A stretch of 64,000 bases of DNA from Adiantum capillus-veneris (GCA_014529385.2 CM043942.1:110604141-110668140), one strand, 5' to 3'. Shown: positions 22,598 through 34,907, counted from the first letter of the stretch. Notes: generated from the letters alone by a model not told the origin. Made by a program: numbers and translations.

Positions 22598-23665
22598 ATA
22601 TAATGGAGTGTTGCATAGAGAAATATGTGCAAAACTTCCTAGCACTCTCAGCAATAACTAAACAAGCCCGCTTTACCCAAGTGTAACGTGTCTTTGCATC
22701 TTTAAGCTTGCGACTATAATATGCAACAGGATGCAATTTTTTATCATAGAGTTGGGCAATGCAACTAGATAAAACAGAATGCGAGCAAGTAGAAAATAAA
22801 TGAAAAGGTTTAGAAGCATCTGGTGGCTTAAGAATAGGAGCCTTAGTAAGTGCACCTTTAAGGTAAGAAAAAGAGGTCTCTTGAGGTGTCCCCCAAATGA
22901 ACTTTTGCTCAAACCTCAAAAGTGTATCAAGTGGTAAAATAAGATGAGCCATATCTTTAATAAAACGGCTATAATGCTTAGTAGCCCTAAGAAAGCCTCT
23001 AACGTGACGAACGGTAGTAGGTGCAAGAAATGCAAGGAGGGCTTCAACCTTTTATAGGGTCCATAGCTATCCCATGTGCACTAATAAGATGTCCCAATAA
23101 AATTCCATAGGAGACTTTAAACACACACTTGCAAGAATTCAATGCAATGGACTTCTCTCGACACTTTTGAAACACATAATGGAGGGCTTTAAGAAAATTT
23201 TCTGGAGTGGTCCCCACGCCTATGTATCCATAAATATTTTGAGAAAGTCTATAAGGCACAAAAACTCTCATGCTTATACTTTTGGTAAGATGCCCCATCA
23301 TTGCATAATCGAAATGGCATGACATGATATGCAAATGTCCCAAAGATGGTGGTAAAAGTGGTTTTAATCTTATCTTCATCAGCTTCGGCCATCTGGTTGT
23401 ATCATGAGAAACCATCCATAAATCCAAAAATCTCCCTCCCAGGTAAAGCATCTAAATTTTGATCAATAAAAGGCAAAGGATAGTAGTCTTTGATGGTAGC
23501 CTTGTTAAGTTGTTTATAATCAACACATATACGAAGCTTCTTATTTTTCTTGGGTACAACAACAATAGGGGAAACCCACTTAGTGTTATCCACGGGAAAA
23601 ATTAGCCCAACCTTTAAAAGTTTTTTAATCTCCATATAGACCCCCTCTCTATAATGCTCAGGCAA
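22598..23665 (-). pseudogene. Gypsy RT and RNase H of outer relic
   Basis: RT begins with EIKKLLKVGLIFPV, VSPIVVVPKKNKKLRICVDY and LPFIDQNLDALPGREIFGFM (23665-23402). It is then frameshifted through a degraded palm with no clean YxDD. The thumb region reads SIALNSCKCVFKVSYGILLG near 23130. RNase H (22952-22598) has LLRFEQKFIWG, LTKAPILKPPD and KLHPVAYYSRKLKDAKTRY. It is cut at 22597 by the Tat-type element and resumes at 13256. Confidence 0.78.
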
Positions 23666-23811
23666 TCTACCCTGACGTTGGCAGACAGGAAGATCACCTG
23701 GTTTAAGTGGGATTCAATGCACAACTAACTCGGGTGGGAAACCTTTCAACTCCATGTAATCCCAAGCAAAAATGTCCTGGTACTCCTAACATAAACAAAT
23801 AAATTCCTCCC

Positions 23812-25500
23812 TTAATGGTGACCTAAAGAAGCTCTCAAAAGTGCAACTTTGTCCTCCCCCTTTATAGGAACCCTCACAGTGTCTTCCTCTCTAGCCAAAG
23901 GTGGAGTCTCCTCATCCTCATCAAGGGTAATCTCAATAGGATCAAGGTAAATACAATAAGAACTGGGTGTACAAGAAGAAGTAGAACTACGGTCATCATC
24001 AACATCACTCTCAACTTTTGAAGTAATCCCAGGGTTCGTAATAGAAGAGAATACCCGTGAAGATCCTCTACCCAACAACAACTGTCCTCTAGGGATATCA
24101 ATAACATAGTCCCCGCCATATCCAAGGTCTCCCCAAAAGAAACTGGTATTGCCCAGGTCCCGGACTAAACCGCAACACATAACAATCAATCTCCACAGTT
24201 CAGCACGCCACAGTAACGGGAAAACCCTGGATGAAACCTTCAACACTCATAAAATGGTGATCGCCCATTTGTAACCCAGTAAAACAGGAACTCCATTAAC
24301 ATATAGCCCAAGCTTGGCAAAGGTGGTGTAACTCAAAGCATTGACGCCCGACCCACCATCAACTATAGTATGTAGGATCACAAGCTGCTGGATCATGCAC
24401 TCCACTCAGGGACACACTTGCTCAACAAGAAGAGAATCCACCTTCTGAACAGCCGAAAGAACAGGACTCACCCGCTTCGAAGAACCCAAATCTCTGTAGT
24501 ACATTTTCAAAAGGGCACGACTAGAAGGAGAGGTGAGAAGGTATTGTGGTAGGGACATGGTAAACTCCACTCGATTAAGAGAAGCAACAAGGTCAAAAGA
24601 AGGTATAGGAGGGAATAACTTACTTGGGGTAGGTTGAATACGAACATGATGAGGTTGGGGAAAAGGGTCGGGAAAGGGAACAACAACACGAGTGGGTGGG
24701 TGGGTAGACACATCAGGTGTAGGGTCTCTCTTCTCCTCAACAACTTTCTCTTTCCCCTTTCGTGTAATGGCATGCACAAGCAATGCAGCAAAATCAATCA
24801 TATTAACTCATGGATTATTGGTTGTGGGTGCCAAACTAGAAGAAGCCATGGTTGGAGAACTAGTAGACCCTCTCTATAAAAGTGTCCAACTAGGGCCTGG
24901 ACGTTCTCATTCCCACTACGATGGTTCATGGGGCCTGGTAGTGGTATTGTAGAATTTCTATTCATCATGTGGTGCATCTTAATATATCAATTTTCTTCAG
25001 TATGCCCCTTAACCAAACATCTCTCATAAGTGAAGATGACCATGGGACAATCTTTGGAAAGATGGACGGGCACGCCACAAGCACGACACACAATCTTAGT
25101 GGCATTAGGCTCAGGGCGATGAGCGGACAACAAATTTTGTTGGCACTCAAAAAGCTCACATCTAGAGTTGGAGCTTTCAAGTTTTCATTTAACTGGTTCA
25201 TGTAATTAGTCATCACGTCTTTCAAGTCCCCAATACTAGATGCAGTGCTCTCATGACCATCCCCGCCCTTGTGATGCATGGAAGGTGCAGTGGTAGAAGT
25301 AGATTGAGGATAAGTCACAAAAGGTTGGGGAGCCTTACTGGGACATGTGGAGAAGTGGATGAAGAGGAAGTGTCAATAATAGGTGTGGGTGCTAGGAGCA
25401 AAAGAGGCGATGGTGCAGCTCGAAGTTGGAGTGGGATAACGGGTGGTAATTGCAAAGGTGGTGTCGATTGTAATTGGGGTACATAAGATGGGGCTAGTAA
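23812..25500 (-). pseudogene. Gypsy gag C-terminal part, knuckle and protease-like region (outer relic)
   Basis: A CX2CX4HX4C knuckle (CRACGVPVHLSKDC) occupies 25047-25088. Upstream is a Pro/Ser/Leu-rich linker. Downstream is a segment with PHHVRIQPTPSKLFPP and SLPQYLLTSPSSRALLKMY (about 24660-24500). The protease-like motif IVDGGSGVNALSY lies at about 24370-24330, followed by KLGLYVNGVPVLLGY. Several stops and frame changes are present. The gag reading continues on the far side of the LINE at 32322. Confidence 0.65.
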
Positions 25501-25515
25501 AGATAAATTAGGAGT
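25501..25515. other. LINE target-site duplication (left)
   Basis: AGATAAATTAGGAGT is repeated exactly at 32307-32321 after the poly(A) tail. Confidence 0.92.
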
Positions 25516-25897
25516 AATGATCGCTGCTGCTCCTGCGCGTTCCCCTCCCCCCCCCGCCTGATCCTGCTCCCTCGTGCCATAGCCCCCCCTTTTCCCTCGC
25601 CCTCGCGCTGCCCCTGTTGCGCGTTGCCCCTGCCTGCGCGCTGTCTGTCCACGCGCGCTGCTGAGCTTACACCCAGCCTACGCGCAGCCCAGCCAGAGTG
25701 CAGCCCCGCCCGCTGCCCCCCCCTGTTGTTCGCTGCCCGCTGCCTCGCCGCTCCAGCCCCTTATCCCCCCCCCCCCCCCCTCCTCCGAAGGCCTCGTTTG
25801 AATTCCCTGGAAGTGGATTCTCAGTTGGTTTCTCCTTGTCGAGCTCTCAAGCGTTGGCCTTCTCGTCCGCCCTTCTCCTTTAGAGCAGCAGACACTA

Positions 25898-27142
25898 ATG
25901 GAGGCTCATGCTCCACCTGAGAGGGACTCCTCCGAAGCCCCCTCGCTCGACACCGCTGAGCCCACCATTCAATTTGCTCTCTCACCGACAGAGCAAGCGA
26001 GCCTAGCCGATGAGGTAGAGCGTCTGCAGGCGACCTCGGTCATTTGCAAGATTCTCGGCACTCGACCGAGCAGAGGAGAGCTGCGTGACCTTCTCCAGGC
26101 CCGCCTTCTCGCAGAGGTGGGCAAGATTTTGGATGTCCAGATCCTCGGACGGGGGTACTACCAGATCGAGTTCGAGACTTCCGAGATGGCCTCCAAGGTC
26201 ATAGCTATGAGTCCACTGGCTATCCGAGCATCACGCGCCCACTTTCGACAGTGGCGACACGGTTTTGACCCGACATCGGATGTGCTCGTAGAGGAGACAG
26301 ACATCCCCATCTCAGTCTGCTTTCCGGGTTTACGGAGGGAGTACCTTCCACTGCTCTCCAGGATTGGCTCCGCGATCGGGACTGTTTTGGAGACACCTCA
26401 TACAGCAGCATCAGTAGCTGCCAAGGCGGCCGGAATCCCTTCAGTTCGAGTTTTGGTCAGAGATACCCACACGCTCCCGAAGGTCATCCTTTTGCCTCAG
26501 GTGAGTGGGGGTTGGTTTAGGCAGAGTGTGGAGTACTCGGGTCTCCCTAACCAGTGCTTCATTTGCAGACAGATGGGCCACCTAGCGAAGGCCTATCCAC
26601 GGAGGAGACCACGACCTGCACCTCAGCCTCAGCCTCAGCCCCAGCCTGCCAAGGCTCGGCCGCAGCCTCAGCCATCGACACAGTGCACAGATTCTGAGCC
26701 ACCCTCCGAGCTTGGGGCTCCAGCGGAGGAGGGGTGGCAGCAGGCCTGTGGCCGTCGACGCCAGGGGCCTCAGCGACAGCCTGGCACTCAGAGTGGCCCT
26801 CAGGTGCCTACTCAGCAGCAGTGGGTTCCCACAGGGAACCGCTTTGGTCCTCTTGAGCAGGAGGAGCCTCCTACGCCAGCCTTCTCTTCCGTTTCACCCT
26901 CGCCAGCCCCTCCACCTTCAGATTTCCCCTCTTCCTCCTCATCCCCTCCCCCGCCCTTTGCTCCCACCCACTCCCCACCTCGCCCCCCTGTCTCTGTCGT
27001 CCCGCCTCGCTTCTCTTCTCCTCTGCCCCCCCAGCTCCTTCTCCCCCTCCTCCTGCTTCAGTACCACAGTCGACTCAGGAGACTGGTCCCTCGCCGGCGG
27101 CTAGGAGATCTCTTGGCAGCGCTTTTGCCACGAGTCGCCTAG
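25898..27142 (+). pseudogene. LINE ORF1 (DUF4283-type RNA-binding protein with CCHC remnant)
   Basis: A 414-codon ORF beginning at an ATG (MEAHAPPERDSSEAPSLD). Residues about 50-200 resemble the DUF4283 domain of plant L1 ORF1 proteins (ILDVQILGRGYYQIEFETSE; SPLAIRASRAHFRQWRHGFD). The zinc knuckle at about residues 222-235 reads CFICRQMGHLAKAY, with the last Cys replaced by Tyr. A Gln/Pro-rich and then Pro/Ser-rich C-terminus follows. ORF1 proteins bind LINE RNA. The ORF itself is uninterrupted; it is marked pseudogene because its knuckle and its partner ORF2 are damaged. Confidence 0.8.
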
Positions 27143-27808
27143 CGAGAGAGGGTCAGCCCTTCTTGCGGCCCCCTTTGCAGATTCAGACATCTTCCCTTGC
27201 AACTATCCCTCGTGGTCTGACGAGCATTGACCTCCGACGTCGCTGGGACTTCTTCGATTACGGATTCACTTGCTTTCTCGGCGATTCCACAGCAGACCAC
27301 GAGGCAGCCTTCTTCAGGGTCCACGCTCTGTTCCTCGCCGCTAGGGGGACAGAGGCCTTGGACTCAGCAGTTGGTTTCTCCTTTCCTCTCTGAGGTAGGA
27401 CCGAGACAGAGTGGTCCCTCGACTCAGTGGTGGGATGGTTGCATACACAGATTCTCGAGTTCTCTCACCACATGGGAGAACTTGGAGTTACAGATTTGCT
27501 GCAGACTTTGTGGCCACTGGCCAAGTTTGCGGTGACACCCCCAGACTCAGCAGGATGTAGGCACATTGTGGTGTACTTTTTGCTGATACATAGTGTTTTC
27601 CTTGCTATGTATACATGCATGAGGACTCCTGGACAGAGGAGGTTGCTTTACGCTCGGCTCGCTCCGCTTGGGCTTGGGCTTGGGCCAGGCACTCACTACA
27701 GGCTCGCCTATCTAGAGGACGCTCGGATGAGGATTACTCCCCATCCAAGCCTGCCTCGAAGATAGCCTGTCTTGCTGCTGCTGCAGCATCTATTCTCTCT
27801 CGCTCCCC

Positions 27809-30800
27809 ATGAGGATCGTCTCATGGAACGTGCAGGGATTAGGTGGGCCCCAGTTTCAGCGACAGCGGGGCCGATTGCGGCAGGAGATTCAGCGTTGCCT
27901 TGTGGGAGGAGAGATTGATCTCCTTATGCTCTAGGAGCACCATTTGTCTGAGAGCCGCATCCGGCGCTGTGGTCAGATTTTGCGTGGACGTTATGATTCC
28001 TTTTGGTCAGCTGCTTTTGGACCTGGAGGCATCCAGGGTGGGGTATGTATGACTATTGCGGACTCATTGCAGCAGGCCATTGTGGGCAGAGGGATTATTG
28101 TGCCAGGCAGGGCTCAGTGGATTACTTTGCAGGTTCAGGGTGGCCTTGTGGGCTTCCTGAACATCTATGCGCCCAATGTGGCGAGTGCTCGTGCAGAGTT
28201 TTGGTCACAGATTGTTGAGTCTTTGCCACAGGTTGACCATTGGTGTGTAGGAGGGGACTTCAACATGTTGGAGGACCCTTCTGACAGTATCGGAGGCAGC
28301 CATGCTACTGTGCATGGAGTCGAGTTAGCAGCTTGGGAGAGGTTGTGTATGACCTTGAGGGTCTCGGATACATGGCAGCATTCTGGCTTTGTGAGGCCTC
28401 CAGAGAGTCTTTCCTTCTCTAGATCAGACCGCAGAGTGGGAGGAGTGAATCTATCGCGGATAGATCGCTTCTACACTAGTGACCACTTCAGTGACTTGGG
28501 GGGATCAGTGGGCATCTTGGCAGGGACATCCTTCTCGGACCATGCACCAGTGATCCTCACAGTGGCAGACAGGCAGAGGAGTGGGAGCACGATGCTTCGC
28601 ATCCCAGAGCGGGTCTTGTTGGACACAGCACTCAGAGAGAGGGTAGAGGATCTTTGGACAGAGGGCATAGACAGCCAGCCTCTATCGGCAGACAGAGTGG
28701 CCTTAGGCCTAGCTCTGCTTAGCCACTTTTTTCTCCAGGAGTCTTTGGCTCGACGGGCCGCAGCGAGAGAGGAGGAGCAGCGTCTCAGACGAGGCATTGC
28801 TTCACTACAGAGGATGCAGGAGCAGCATCCAGACAGTCCATGGTTGGAGGAGCAGTTACAGCAGGCTCGACAGGAGCTTGTTTGCACAGAGGAGAGGCGC
28901 CATGAGTTTGCCTTTCACCGACAGGCATCTCAGTGGACTCACGTAGGTGACAGAGTGACAGGTGCCTTTTTTGAGACAGTAGGACCTCGGCACTCGCATG
29001 CCGAGGTCACTCAGCTGAGGAGACCCGATGGGTCAGTTGCTTGTGAGCCTGAGGATATGCGTGCAGTTGCTACTGACTTTTATCGTGAGCTACTGACGGC
29101 TGAGCCCCAGTCAGAGAGATAGGATGCATGCAGGGAGCAGGTTTGGGCGCAGATGCCTTGTCTTGTGGCTGAGGAGATGCGCCAGAGGATGGAGATACCT
29201 CTTCAGCTTGAGGAGCTACACACAGCTCTTAGGGCCCTTCCTCATGGTAGTTGTCTAGGTGAGGATGGGCTGACTCCCAGTTTCTTCTTGGAGTACTGGG
29301 ACTTGCTTGGCCCAGATCTTTGTAGTGCCTTTCAATACATTCTGCACACAGGAGTGATGCCGGATAGCATGAGCGAGGGCCTGATTTACCTCATTCCAAA
29401 GGAGGGTGGCTCCTTGGATGAGATTCGACAGTGGCGCCCCATCACCATCCTCAACTCAGCCTACAAAATTCTTGCCAAGGCTCTGAGTTTGAGGATTCAT
29501 CCACTTTTGGAGAGCCTTATACATGGGACTCAGACAGGTTTTGTCAAGGAACGCAGTATCCTTGACAACATCTTCACTTTCTGGGAGGCTTCTGCCTTGG
29601 CACGTCTCCGTGGGGAGGACCTTGTGATTCTTCTTCTCGATTTTGAGAAGGCATACGACAGAGTTGACTGGGACTTTCTAGAGGGCATGCTTCACAGGAT
29701 GGGCTTTCCAGATGCTTGGATCAGAGGGGTGTCGGCTTTGTACAGACAGGCTCACAGTCAGGTGCTTTTGGCAGGAGGTAGAGGAGAGCGCTTCATGCTC
29801 ACACGATCGGTCAGACAGGGTTGTCCTCTTGCCCCCTTTCTCTTTCTGTTCTATGCGGAGGCGATGAGCAGATTTTTGGTGTCACAGCAGATTGGTTTGA
29901 GGGGCTTAGCACTCCCGATACGGGGAGATGAGCTTCTGGACGCTGAGTTTGCCGATGACTCAGCCTTGTACTTAGAGGGCCAGAAGGCCAATTTACACAG
30001 GTGTGGGCAGGCTCTTGAGACCTTCTGTTGTGCATCGGGCGCATTGATCAACTGGAGAAAGACAGTGGCTTTCTCGGTTGGAAGTGTTCATGTGCCAGAG
30101 TGGATGCCAGGAGAGGGTTTCAGGTGGATTCCCCCAGGGACTGCAGTTTGATACTTGGGTTGTCAGGTTGGTTTGGATTTGTCCCCCGAGCAGCAGATTG
30201 CTCCTCTTCTCCTGTCCATCAGGAGAAAGCTGTTCCACTGGAGCTCAGCACGACTTTCGCTGGCTGGTAGAGTAGTAGTTGCCAACCATGTGTTGTTGGA
30301 AACTATGTGGTACATCACTTCTTGCTGGATCTTCTCGAGTTCTTGTATCAGCCAGGTAGAGAGGCTGATCAGGAACTTCCTTTGGTCAGGTCGCGACACT
30401 CAGGTTGCCCGAGCCAAGGTGGCTTGGTCGGTCATCACACTTCCTTGTTCTCAGGGAGGGCTTGGGATCATTGATCTAGCACAATAGAGCAGAGCCCTTC
30501 TTGGGAAGTTCGTCGTCAGAGGACTTCTTCTAGGCGAGGAGCCCTGGAAAGAGTTCTTGTTGCAGAGGCTTCGTTTCAGGGTGCCTCAGTCAGGAGGCCC
30601 TTGGCAACCTTCGACCAGATGGATCTTTACAGAGTTGCACCGAGTTGGTTTGAGCAGGAGACTGGAGGACCGATTCGCTGTGAGTTTGCTTCGCTCTTGG
30701 GAGCTCTTATGGCGTGGCCTAGAGCAGAGACAACCGACATGCACGGAGGAGCGCCTACGACAGCCCCTCGTTTGGAACCCCATGGTTAGCACTCAGAGAG

Positions 30801-32162
30801 GCCACCTGGTTGGGAGTAGGCCTCATGTGTCATGGGGTCCCATGGCAGCAGGTCCAGCGTGCTCTCTAGGTGACTGGCTAGAGTTCACAGGTTTGTCAGA
30901 GGAGGTGCAGGGTGTCCAACTACAGGGCATGAGAGGGGTTCAGAGCATGTATCAGGACATCTCAGAGTTAGTTCCAGCTGAGTGGCTCACGCCTCTCGAG
31001 CCAGTAGCACCCCGATGGATGGGAGCCTTCACACGACTGGAGGTTCTCATCTCAGTCAGGGCTTGTTCAGAGACTGTCCCAGCCCTGTTCTTTGAGCTTC
31101 AGGGTGGGGGACGATTACAGCGAGTTATAGTAGAGGCCCCGTAGGTAGCAGAGTGTTGTTTCCAGAGGATCCGAGTTGTGGGAATCTGTGGGAGGACTTG
31201 CGTCATAGAACCTAACCTAGCAGCTCTCGAGACAGGAAACTGGAGGCTATGGGCTTGGGAGTGTTGTCCACTGGCACGAGTACAGTGGGACCCTGGTGAG
31301 TGGCTATGGAGGGACCCCTTCTCTTCTGCAGACCGCCCAGGAGTCCCTTTCTTTCAGTACACTGTTTGGCTTGGACGTCATATACTTGCAGCGCAGAGAG
31401 AGGCCCGCCCCGCTGCAGCACGTCATTGGCAGGAGGAGGGTCTCACAGTTGAGTTCTTGGCAGCTTTTTGGCAGAGGCTGTGGGACTCCAGACAGCCGAG
31501 GCGCGTCACTTTGTTCCAGTGGTTGGTTGCACACAGAGCCACAGCAGTAGGGAGCTGGCTTGTGCATAGTGGTCTCTCGGCCGCATGTACAGCCTGTGAC
31601 CAGTTGGTGGAGAGTTAGCGACACTGTCTTTGGGACTGTCCTTCGGCCCAGCAGGTGTGGCTACGAGTTCTTTGGCTGATGCCTGTCCTCTCCGTGGCTC
31701 GACAGTACACTTGGGGGGCAGCGGCTTGGTCCACCCTCACGGGCCCGGCACTACAGTTTGAGCTATCTTCCACCAGCAGGATGATAGTGATACAAGGAGG
31801 GGCGACCTGCACTCCAACCTGCTACAGACCTTACTCCACAGGAGTGGTGCAGTGAGAGAGAGGAGTGCTGGGAGCTCATCAGCGGCCTAGCTCTTTGGTT
31901 CATCTGGCGGGCCCGTTTTTTCCGCATCTTTGGGGCTCGCCCTGTGCCACCACCAGAGACTGTTTGTGACTTTTGGCTAGAGCTGATCCATACTCTCAAA
32001 GGACAGCTTGAGGGACTACAGGGCAGCTCCGACCGCATGCGGGAACGTCGCGAGGCTTTCCTTCGACTCTGGCACCCTAGGCCTTTCTACACCATGGTCC
32101 AGGGGGTGCTCAGATGGCACTACTGTCCACCTGTGTGGCTCTTCCCTCCTCCCATTTCTTGA
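27809..32162 (+). pseudogene. LINE ORF2: APE endonuclease and reverse transcriptase with premature stops
   Basis: Starts at ATG 27809 (MRIVSWNVQGLGG). One frame is kept to about 31800 and is interrupted only by stops near 27932, 29122, 30151, 30487, 31144 and 31618. A frameshift near 31800-31850 leads to the end at 32162. Endonuclease motifs: SWNVQGL, LNIYAPN, CVGGDFNML, SRIDRFY and SDHAPV. RT motifs: GLIYLIPKEGG, RQWRPITILNSAYKILAKAL, ILLLDFEKAYDRVDW, RQGCPLAPFLF and FADDS at 29948-29962. The C-terminal region has ACTACDQ and LWDCPSAQQVWLRV, a zf-RVT-like Cys/His cluster of plant L1s. The protein nicks DNA and copies LINE RNA at the target. Confidence 0.9.
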
Positions 32163-32306
32163 TCTAGCCCCATTGTATATATGCTGTTTTTTCATTGGGA
32201 GAGTCTCCCCATCATGCTTGTTGTAGCCCTCTCTTGTAGAGGTGGATGTAGTCCTATGGGTAGTTTTCATTAACTAATAGAAGGATCTTTTTCTTGGAAA
32301 AAAAAA

Positions 32307-32321
32307 AGATAAATTAGGAGT
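32307..32321. other. LINE target-site duplication (right)
   Basis: Exact copy of 25501-25515, directly after the poly(A) tail. Confidence 0.92.
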
Positions 32322-32850
32322 GGAAATGGGTAAAGAGTGTGGTGCTAGCTATGGGTAATACGATGGAGATGGCATCGCAACTAGTTGTGGTTCATAAGTG
32401 CACATGTAGGAACTCTCCACATTAACAATAGACGTGATAGCAATATTTAAATCTTGTGGAGCGGATCAATATTAAGAGTGAAAGTATAATTGTCGATAAA
32501 TTTATTGAACCTAGTGGCGGCTTGCTCAATGCTTTCATGAGGATAATTTTACTTAAAGGAGCGTAACTGCTCAAAAAATGAGAAAAAGTTTGGAGGTTTG
32601 TGAAAACCGGTGAAGACTTTTTGCTCAGAATCGGACAAACTAGGAATGGAATTTGCTTGTAGCTTGGAAAACCAATTCAAAGCTTCCCCTTTAAGTGTGT
32701 TGCTAAAATAAGTCATTACATGTCCCTCCTCGACAATATGCTACGTTAAACAAGCAATTTTAAAATTGTTTACATGAGCTACAGAAGTGCGGGTTATCAA
32801 GGTAAAGAACCCCCCTTTGGAAATTCAAGGTCATCTTATGAACTTGGACT
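32322..32850 (-). pseudogene. Gypsy gag N-terminal part (outer relic)
   Basis: The - strand reading contains GHVMTYFSNTLKGEALNWF and SKLQANSIPSLSDSEQKVF, then NFFSFFEQLRSFK and ESIEQAATRFNKFID. These are the signature blocks of a Retrotrans_gag domain. In-frame stops are present. It lies directly upstream, on the element strand, of the linker interrupted by the LINE. Confidence 0.7.
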
Positions 32851-32870
32851 TTCAAGTTACTAGTATGGCC

Positions 32871-32885
32871 GGCCGCCTTCGGCGG

Positions 32886-32887
<2 letters not shown>
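32871..32887. repeat. GC-rich 7-bp-arm hairpin at a junction
   Basis: GGCCGCC-TTC-GGCGGCC is a perfect inverted repeat between the gypsy gag relic and the (CT)n tract. Confidence 0.7.

Positions 32888-32942
<55 letters not shown>
32887..32942 (+). repeat. (CT)n microsatellite
   Basis: About 28 uninterrupted CT units separate the gypsy relic from the PPR fragment. Opposite-strand ORFs here are Arg/Glu artefacts. Confidence 0.95.
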
Positions 32943-32943
<1 letters not shown>

Positions 32944-32945
<2 letters not shown>

Positions 32946-33310
32946 CCGGAAAGTCCCGACCAATGTAGTGGCAAGCATGATGTTTTCTTTTTCAACAACC
33001 CCTGACTAACAATATCATCGTGAATTCTTTTGCCCATATTGGCAAGTGCAAGTGTACATGATTACATTTGGGCCTTGCTTTCAAGATGCAAGCCTATGTG
33101 ATTGCATCATAGAAACACCATCGCTTTGAACACATCCGTTGAAAATAGCCCAAAGCTTCTTGGCCCTGGACATATCCCACAATGAGTGCATTCCAATAGA
33201 CGACACCCCATAGATTAAGGTCCTCAAGCACTTCTTGTGCTTTATGAAGTGCACCGCATTTGGCATACATGCGGACCAAGGCAGTGCCAGGGTTCAAGGT
33301 TTTTACACTA
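32944..33310 (-). pseudogene. PLS-type pentatricopeptide repeat (PPR) gene fragment
   Basis: The - strand reading has PGTALVRMYAKCGALHKAQ, EVLEDLNLWGVVYWNALIVG and YVQGQEALGYFQRM, a clear PPR unit pair. After a frameshift, a stop and ACILKA, it continues with GKRIHDDIVSQGLLKK and then ATTLVG, the start of the next repeat, which is cut off by the (CT)n tract. PPR proteins are organelle RNA-binding and RNA-editing factors. The pattern IHDEIVSQGLL followed by ALVxMYAKCGAL is, from memory, common in fern and lycophyte PPR families. Fewer than two repeats remain, so this is a dead fragment. Confidence 0.8.
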
Positions 33311-34907
33311 AATTTCTCTACATGTTGTAGGTTTTCCCAAGTTCAAAATTAAAATTTAGAGGTGGGATTACATTAAACCTAGGTTTTTTTCTAGCTCTGC
33401 GAGTCCCACCATTAGCAGAGCTCCGTATCGATGCAAAATAGCGCATCTAATCTTCTTCTCCCCCCATATTTATTTGTTTGTTGCTCCATCGATGATGAGT
33501 TGTAGAGCGATGCCTCAATTCCTCCTCCTCCTCTTGCCTTTTGAAACTAAGCGTAGATCGCCTTCATTCAGTAGATTGTTTTCTTCATGTGGGGGAGGGG
33601 AATCGACAACAATAGTGGCAGACGCTTGTGTGTGTGTGTATGTGTGTGTGTGTGTGTCCTTGCAACGCTAGCTTGTAGAGCTTGCTGGTCACTGCAAGGA
33701 GCTTGCGACGTGGGAAGATAAGGGGCGGAGCGGGGGATACTATTGATAATTGGACCCTGTTGATAATTGGACCCTGAACCAGACGGAAATCCATGTTTCA
33801 ACTTTAACGAAAATCCACGTTTTAAAGTACTGCTCAAAATTCGAGATAAAATTGAACCTGTCTCGACTCCGCCCATTGTCAACATCCATGACACCTCATC
33901 ATGTAAGCTCAACGACCATGCCGATGTTCAACACCCTCTTTTTCACCTGTCAGTAGTCCAAGCACGATCCCCGTTTTGGCTCGCAAGTTCCCACACACTG
34001 CTTACCCCCTTATATGACGCTTCTCCTCGTTGTGTGACATCACCTTGTCATCGCCCTAGCTTCCTCCCTCATCTATGAGCATGCCCCCTCCCAACTCCTT
34101 CAAAAGGTGACTATTTGTCAAAACCTGCAGATCCAACAGAACTACAAAAAACCAAGCTAGCTTTCGACTCTGAATTGTTGTCTCCCAGTGTGAAGCGAGG
34201 AGTCCAGTACCATTTGCTCCAAGCATCATCTCCTATGTCACAAAAATGGCTACGTTTTCCAATGACCCGACGATCTTGCTGATGATGGCCTTGCAGGGAC
34301 TGGTCCTCCCTCTTTCAGTAGACCTTAAATTCTTATACTTGCAGGACCCTGGCGATAGCGTCATCACAGTGACCATTATGCACAGCCACTCTTTGCGGCC
34401 ATCCTTGGGCATTGACAACCAGCCAGACCATGACACAGAGCAAGAGTTGGAGTCATCGACGGCCACGTCTAGTAGACGCTGATTACAAGAGTCTCCTGTC
34501 TCCTCCGGCCAATACTTTGCACACATTGGCGATTATCTCGCACAACTAACAATAGACGGCAGCAGTCGCCACAGGGGGAAATGGCATAACCAATCTACCA
34601 CACTTGGGTGAAAGAAAGGTTATACCATTTTCCATTTTTAATAACACACACACACCCGAGAAGAAGAGAGATGGAAAGGTGGAGACAACGCTGAAGAGGA
34701 TGTTGGTGATGAAGCTGGGGGTGGTCGGCCTTGGGGTATTTGAAAGTAAGCAGGGCACCACTTGGGGGGCCAACCAATGTTGTGTGTGTGTGTGTGTGTG
34801 TGTGTGTGTCTTTAGGAGAGAGTGAGAGGGATGACTGATAGTTGCTGAGGAAGACAGGTCAAGACTCAAGATGCACAACTATTTTAGTTTAAACTTTAAA
34901 ACTCAAT

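Larger units (their letters stand above)
25516..32306 (+). mobile_element. Full-length L1-type LINE retrotransposon
   Basis: The 6.8 kb element has a GC-rich 5' region, ORF1, ORF2 (APE endonuclease, RT, C-terminal zinc region), a short 3' UTR and a poly(A) tail of about 9-10 A at about 32298-32307. It is bounded by a perfect 15-bp TSD, typical of target-primed reverse transcription. It sits inside the gag region of the outer - strand gypsy relic. It is GC-richer than its surroundings. Confidence 0.93.
12340..32850 (-). mobile_element. Outer Ty3/gypsy relic, split by a Tat element and an L1 LINE
   Basis: Reading the - strand from right to left, gag (32850-32322, continuing 25500-24965), protease-like, RT (23665-23044), RNase H (22952-22598, then 13256-13070) and integrase (about 13000-12343) belong to one gypsy element. 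About 4.4 kb of it remains after removing the two insertions. Both insertions have target-site duplications that restore continuity. No LTRs were identified and the integrase is truncated at about 12343. Confidence 0.75.

Noticed and set aside
34233-34526. Overlapping ORFs of 97 (-) and 78 (+) codons
   Set aside because: Neither shows a recognisable motif; insufficient support for a gene.
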